A stretch of DNA of 17,310 nt from NCBI GenBank assembly GCA_003164275.1, contig PLSY01000211.1:1-17310 (forward strand), read 5' to 3'. Every line of letters starts with the position of its first letter. Position 1 is the first letter of the stretch. Origin of the DNA: Acidimicrobiaceae bacterium. Its GTDB lineage: Bacteria > Actinomycetota > Acidimicrobiia > Acidimicrobiales > RAAP-2. A model generated the notes under the pieces. It was not told the DNA's origin, did no database searches, and saw only the letters and a program-made list of their open reading frames with translations. The position numbers were made by a program, and so were the translations under genes. Positions 14,586-17,310 of the stretch are shown one piece after another.

Positions 14586-15479
14586 ATGAGCCCGAAGCAT
14601 TCGCAGGTGGCATCGATGGAGGGCAAGACCGTGGTGGTCACCGGGGCCAACTCCGGGGTGGGCAAGGCGACCGCCGAGGCTCTGGCCAAGGCCGGGGCGA
14701 CCACCGTGATGACGGCCAGGAGCCGGGAACGAGGCGAGCGCGCCCTGGCCGATCTGCGCGCGTCCACCGGATCGGACCTCATCGAACTGGTGGTGTTCGA
14801 CCTGGGCGATCTTTCGTCGGTGGCCGAGGGGGCAGGCGAGATTCTCGACCGTTGCCCGAGAATTGACGTCTTGGTGAACAATGCGGGCCTGGTGCTGTCC
14901 AGGCGCTCGGAGACGAAGGACGGATACGAGTCGACCTTTGCCATCAACCACCTGGGTCCGTTCTACCTGACCCGACTACTGACTGACCGGCTGGTGGCCT
15001 CGGCCCCTGCCCGGGTGGTGAACGTGGCCTCGGTGGCTCACAGGGGTGCGAGGCGTGGCCTCGACTTCGACGACCTGCAGACCACCAAGCACTACGCAGC
15101 CATGAAGGCCTACAGCCGCTCGAAGCTGGCCAATATCTTGTTCACCAATGAGTTGGCCGAGCGTCTCGAGCCTTTCGGAGTGACGGCCAACTCCGACCAT
15201 CCGGGCACGGTCGCTTCGGGATTCGCCCAGGACAACGATGCCGAAGGCTTCCTTTCGTTCGGGCTGAAGCTGATCAAGCCGTTCATACTCACCCCCGAGA
15301 AGGGGGCAAGGACCTCGGTGTACCTGGCTTCGTCCCCAGAGGTCTCGGGAGTCACCGGCAGGTACTTCGTCAAGTGCCGTCCGCGACACACCTCCGAGGC
15401 GGCCCAGGACCCCGCCGCTGCTCAGCTGTTGTGGTCGATCAGCGAGCAATTGATCGACCAGGCGCTGGGCCGACCGTAG
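14586..15479 (+). CDS. SDR oxidoreductase of the retinol-dehydrogenase-like group
   Basis: A 297-residue SDR. TGANSGVG (19-26), NNAG (98-101), N121, S149, Y176 and K180 (AYSRSKLANILF) make the cofactor site and active-site tetrad. TARSRERGE after strand two suggests NADP(H). GYESTFAINHLGPFYLTRLL and the DHPGTV stretch (204-209) match the bacterial proteins related to retinol dehydrogenases 11-14 and WWOX, which are longer than classical SDRs at about 290-330 residues. ATG 14586 has GGAGG 11 bases upstream; an open extension of 54 codons before it is Pro/Arg-rich and not conserved-looking. It lies on the same strand as the SDR-thioesterase set but 334 bp away, so common function is only suggested. 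The substrate is unknown, probably a lipophilic alcohol or ketone. Confidence 0.92.
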   Translation: MSPKHSQVASMEGKTVVVTGANSGVGKATAEALAKAGATTVMTARSRERGERALADLRASTGSDLIELVVFDLGDLSSVAEGAGEILDRCPRIDVLVNNAGLVLSRRSETKDGYESTFAINHLGPFYLTRLLTDRLVASAPARVVNVASVAHRGARRGLDFDDLQTTKHYAAMKAYSRSKLANILFTNELAERLEPFGVTANSDHPGTVASGFAQDNDAEGFLSFGLKLIKPFILTPEKGARTSVYLASSPEVSGVTGRYFVKCRPRHTSEAAQDPAAAQLLWSISEQLIDQALGRP

Positions 15480-15630
15480 AGGCGCTCATTGGACGGAAGG
15501 GCATGGCCGGTAGGGCGCTGCGTCGGCGCTGCGTCACCTCGGTATTGCGTCCTACCTCACGGGCGGCCGGTGACGGGGTTCGGCTGATCCCGCCGGGATC
15601 CGGGAGGCGGGCGTAAGGTAATCGCCGTGA

Positions 15631-15656
15631 CGAGCCCCGATTGGCGAGGCTCGGGG
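15631..15656 (+). promoter_or_regulatory. Alternative hairpins in the HdeD leader
   Basis: CGAGCC (15631-15636) can pair with GGCTCG (15648-15653), while the overlapping CCCCGA (15635-15640) can pair with TCGGGG (15651-15656). The two stems exclude each other and sit 8 bases before the GGAGG of the next gene, so they could influence translation. TAAGGT at 15614-15619 is a possible -10 box. Confidence 0.3.
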
Positions 15657-15672
15657 GAACTCGGAGGTCATC

Positions 15673-16257
15673 ATGGCTGGATCAGGCGGAGCGGATGTCT
15701 CGGCGCAGGAGAGCGACATTCTGGCCATCATCGGGAGGTCCTGGGGATTGGTGCTGTTCTTCGGCATCGTCACTCTCGGCCTCGGCGTCGTGGTAACACT
15801 CCACCCGAGGGACACCATCTATGCCTTCGCCATCCTGGTCGGGATCTGGCTCTTCGTAGCCGGACTGTTCCGGATCGTCATGGCCATCGCCGACCGTGAG
15901 GACACTGCCGGGACACGCTGGTTGATGGCCCTGCTCGGCCTGGTCTCCGTGGTAGTGGGCATCCTCTTCTTCCGCCACACCGAAGAGACGGTGACCACGT
16001 TGGCCTTTCTGATCGGCTTGTTCTGGGTCATCGGCGGGCTCATCGAGTTCTTCACCGCCTACGGCGACCACGGCTCTCCGGCCAGGGGCTGGCGTATCGG
16101 CATGGGAGTCCTGGCTTTCGCCGCCGGGGTGGTCACACTGGTCGTGCCCAATCTGACCGTCACCACTCTGGCCGTGATCATGGGTATCTGGCTGATCATC
16201 TACGGAGTATTGGAGATCGCCCTCTCCCTGCAACTGCGCCATCTGGCCGAGGTCTGA
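15673..16257 (+). CDS. HdeD-like (DUF308) membrane protein
   Basis: A 194-residue integral membrane protein with about six helices (roughly 23-43, 50-72, 82-100, 106-128, 140-158 and 162-188). The even-numbered helices repeat one pattern, AILVGIWLFVAGLFRI, AFLIGLFWVIGGLIEF, VIMGIWLIIYGVLEI, so the protein is three copies of a two-helix unit, as in the HdeD/DUF308 family. E. coli HdeD contributes to acid resistance at high cell density; for actinobacterial relatives the role is not established. GGAGG lies 5 bases before the ATG. It is convergent with the TetR gene, 36 bp away, and seems monocistronic. Confidence 0.9.
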   Translation: MAGSGGADVSAQESDILAIIGRSWGLVLFFGIVTLGLGVVVTLHPRDTIYAFAILVGIWLFVAGLFRIVMAIADREDTAGTRWLMALLGLVSVVVGILFFRHTEETVTTLAFLIGLFWVIGGLIEFFTAYGDHGSPARGWRIGMGVLAFAAGVVTLVVPNLTVTTLAVIMGIWLIIYGVLEIALSLQLRHLAEV

Positions 16258-16259
16258 CG

Positions 16260-16287
16260 GGACCGTTCGAGATGGCGGGCCCGGTCC
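16260..16287. terminator. Candidate bidirectional terminator between HdeD and TetR genes
   Basis: GGACCG, 16 bases, then CGGTCC: a perfect 6-bp stem inside the 36-bp gap between two convergent genes. There is no T-tract. Confidence 0.35.
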
Positions 16288-16293
16288 GACCGA

Positions 16294-17046
16294 TCAGGCG
16301 GTGGGCGGGCGCTTCGGGGCGAAGGTGCCCCGACCGGCCAGGACGGCCTTCGCCTGGCGGATCTGGTGGGGGGTGAGAGGTGGGTGCCGCAACGCCTTGC
16401 CGTCCGGCGCCAGCGACGACAAGAGCAGGTCGAGGTGTCGGAGCCAGGCGTTCGAGGAGACGGTCGAGGTCGCCTCGATGACACCGCGTAGCGACCAGAA
16501 CAGGACGATGATGTCCTCGTAGACCAGCTCGAGCCGGACGGCCCCTGCCCGCTGGGCACGGTTGAGGAGCTCGGTGGTGGCAGTCTCGATCTCGTCGCGG
16601 ATGTCATCGTGGGAGTCGTTCCACAGGCGGGCGAGACAGCCCGAGTGCTCGAACTGGAGACGTCCGACCGCTCGCAGGTAGACAGCCAGGCCCTCGGTCG
16701 CCGATGCCTCGTCGAGGGCCTTGTTCGCCTCTGCGAGCACGTCCCGGAGGACTTCGACCACCACCGAGTCGATCAGTAACTCCTTGGTCGGGAAGCGCCG
16801 ATAGAGGGTGCCGACGCCGACGCCGGCGCGGTGGGCGATGGCCTCCACGCCCACATCGAATCCCTCCTCGTCGAAGGCCACCCTGGCGGCGGCCAGGATC
16901 TTGTCCCGGTTGCGGGCCGCATCCCGTCGCAGCGGCGGAGCGAGCGTCGCCTCGGCGCTCGGACGGCGGGCGATGGCCGACGCCATCTCCGCGTCGCCGT
17001 CCCCTGTTGGCGGACGCTGAGGACGTGCAGTGGGGCTGACGGTCAT
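16294..17046 (-). CDS. TetR-family transcriptional regulator
   Basis: A 250-residue repressor-type protein. Residues 1-44 form an unusual Pro/Arg/Ala-rich arm. Residues 46-95 are the TetR helix-turn-helix: RDKILAAARVAFDEEGF, IAHRAGVGVGTLYRRFPTKELL. The rest (about 100-225) is the all-helical ligand-binding and dimer part; QFEHSGCLARLWNDSHDDI (about 132-150) lies where the ligand pocket usually is. ATG 17046 overlaps the stop of the upstream MFS gene by 4 bases (ATGA), so exporter and regulator are co-transcribed and probably translationally coupled. The simplest reading is that it represses the exporter operon and is released by an exported compound. A later ATG (M21) is a possible start that would shorten the arm. 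Confidence 0.93.
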   Translation of the reverse strand: MTVSPTARPQRPPTGDGDAEMASAIARRPSAEATLAPPLRRDAARNRDKILAAARVAFDEEGFDVGVEAIAHRAGVGVGTLYRRFPTKELLIDSVVVEVLRDVLAEANKALDEASATEGLAVYLRAVGRLQFEHSGCLARLWNDSHDDIRDEIETATTELLNRAQRAGAVRLELVYEDIIVLFWSLRGVIEATSTVSSNAWLRHLDLLLSSLAPDGKALRHPPLTPHQIRQAKAVLAGRGTFAPKRPPTA

Positions 17047-17310
17047 CCTTCGGTGATGGGCGCACCCGGGACGAGGGCCAGCTCGGCGTTCATCAGGTGG
17101 GCTTCGTGGTCGTCGTGGGCGGCCTTGGAGGTGGCGGTCGGGATGAAGACGGCGGCGACAACGGCGGCGATCGTCACGATGCCCAAGAATGCGAAGCCTC
17201 GGGTGTAGCCCTGGATCGACGGGAAGCCGTCGCGAAGGAGGGTCGTCGTCACGATGGTCGACATGACAGCCGCCCCGATGGACCCGCCGATGGTGCGGAT
17301 GTTGGCGTTC
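17043..17310 (-). CDS. DHA2-type MFS exporter, C-terminal end (cut by window edge)
   Basis: The last 88 residues of a membrane transporter whose beginning is outside the window. NANIRTIGGSIGAAVMSTIV at its visible start is the conserved stretch before helix 13 of EmrB/QacA-type DHA2 exporters (compare QNTMTNLGASIGTALAGAVL in the exporter at 4749). One more hydrophobic helix follows (FAFLGIVTIAAVVAAVFI), then a hydrophilic cytoplasmic tail with a His/Asp/Glu-rich patch (HDDHEAH). Compared with the exporter at 4749 the loop before the last helix is short. The gene overlaps the TetR gene by 4 bases, so it is the first or an earlier gene of that operon. Confidence 0.85.
   Translation of the reverse strand, partial: NANIRTIGGSIGAAVMSTIVTTTLLRDGFPSIQGYTRGFAFLGIVTIAAVVAAVFIPTATSKAAHDDHEAHLMNAELALVPGAPITEG

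Overview
The window is GC-rich, uses GTG and TTG starts, and carries several families typical of high-GC Gram-positive bacteria: a two-domain FadE34/FadE6-like acyl-CoA dehydrogenase, a DUF5808 protein, a Streptomyces-style XRE regulator, DHA2 drug exporters and an AglA-type alpha-glucosidase. It is most likely chromosomal DNA of an actinobacterium. An Acidimicrobiia-like lineage is a guess from gene content, not something the sequence proves. I see no tRNA, rRNA, CRISPR array or phage genes. The only mobile DNA is an IS481-type transposase cut by the left edge.

Left part (1-6386): the IS481-like transposase (minus strand) is followed by a 717-residue acyl-CoA dehydrogenase (minus). After a 632-bp gap comes an AqpZ-type water channel (plus). 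After a 420-bp gap, which holds a clean inverted repeat suited to a repressor, comes a 14-helix DHA2 exporter (plus).

Middle part (6387-11589): a single-domain cupin (plus) faces a minus-strand group made of an XRE regulator with a long tail, a DUF5808 protein and a 46-residue acidic protein that ordinary length cut-offs miss. A Cys/His-rich small protein (plus) overlaps the 3' end of a GH13 alpha-glucosidase (minus). A second small protein (plus), with a C-x4-C-x12-C-x2-H motif and a basic tail, is divergent from the glucosidase.

Right part (11590-17310): a compact plus-strand set holds a short-chain dehydrogenase and two tandem double-hotdog thioesterase-like proteins with 0-bp and 4-bp junctions, then a second, retinol-dehydrogenase-like SDR 334 bp further on. 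The set looks like a small acyl-CoA or lipid pathway of unknown substrate. A HdeD-like membrane protein follows. At the right edge a TetR regulator on the minus strand overlaps by 4 bp the end of a DHA2 MFS exporter that runs out of the window.

The most interesting material is the tandem double-hotdog/SDR operon, the XRE-DUF5808-acidic-peptide group, and the two small Cys/His proteins. None of these has a function I can assign from sequence alone.
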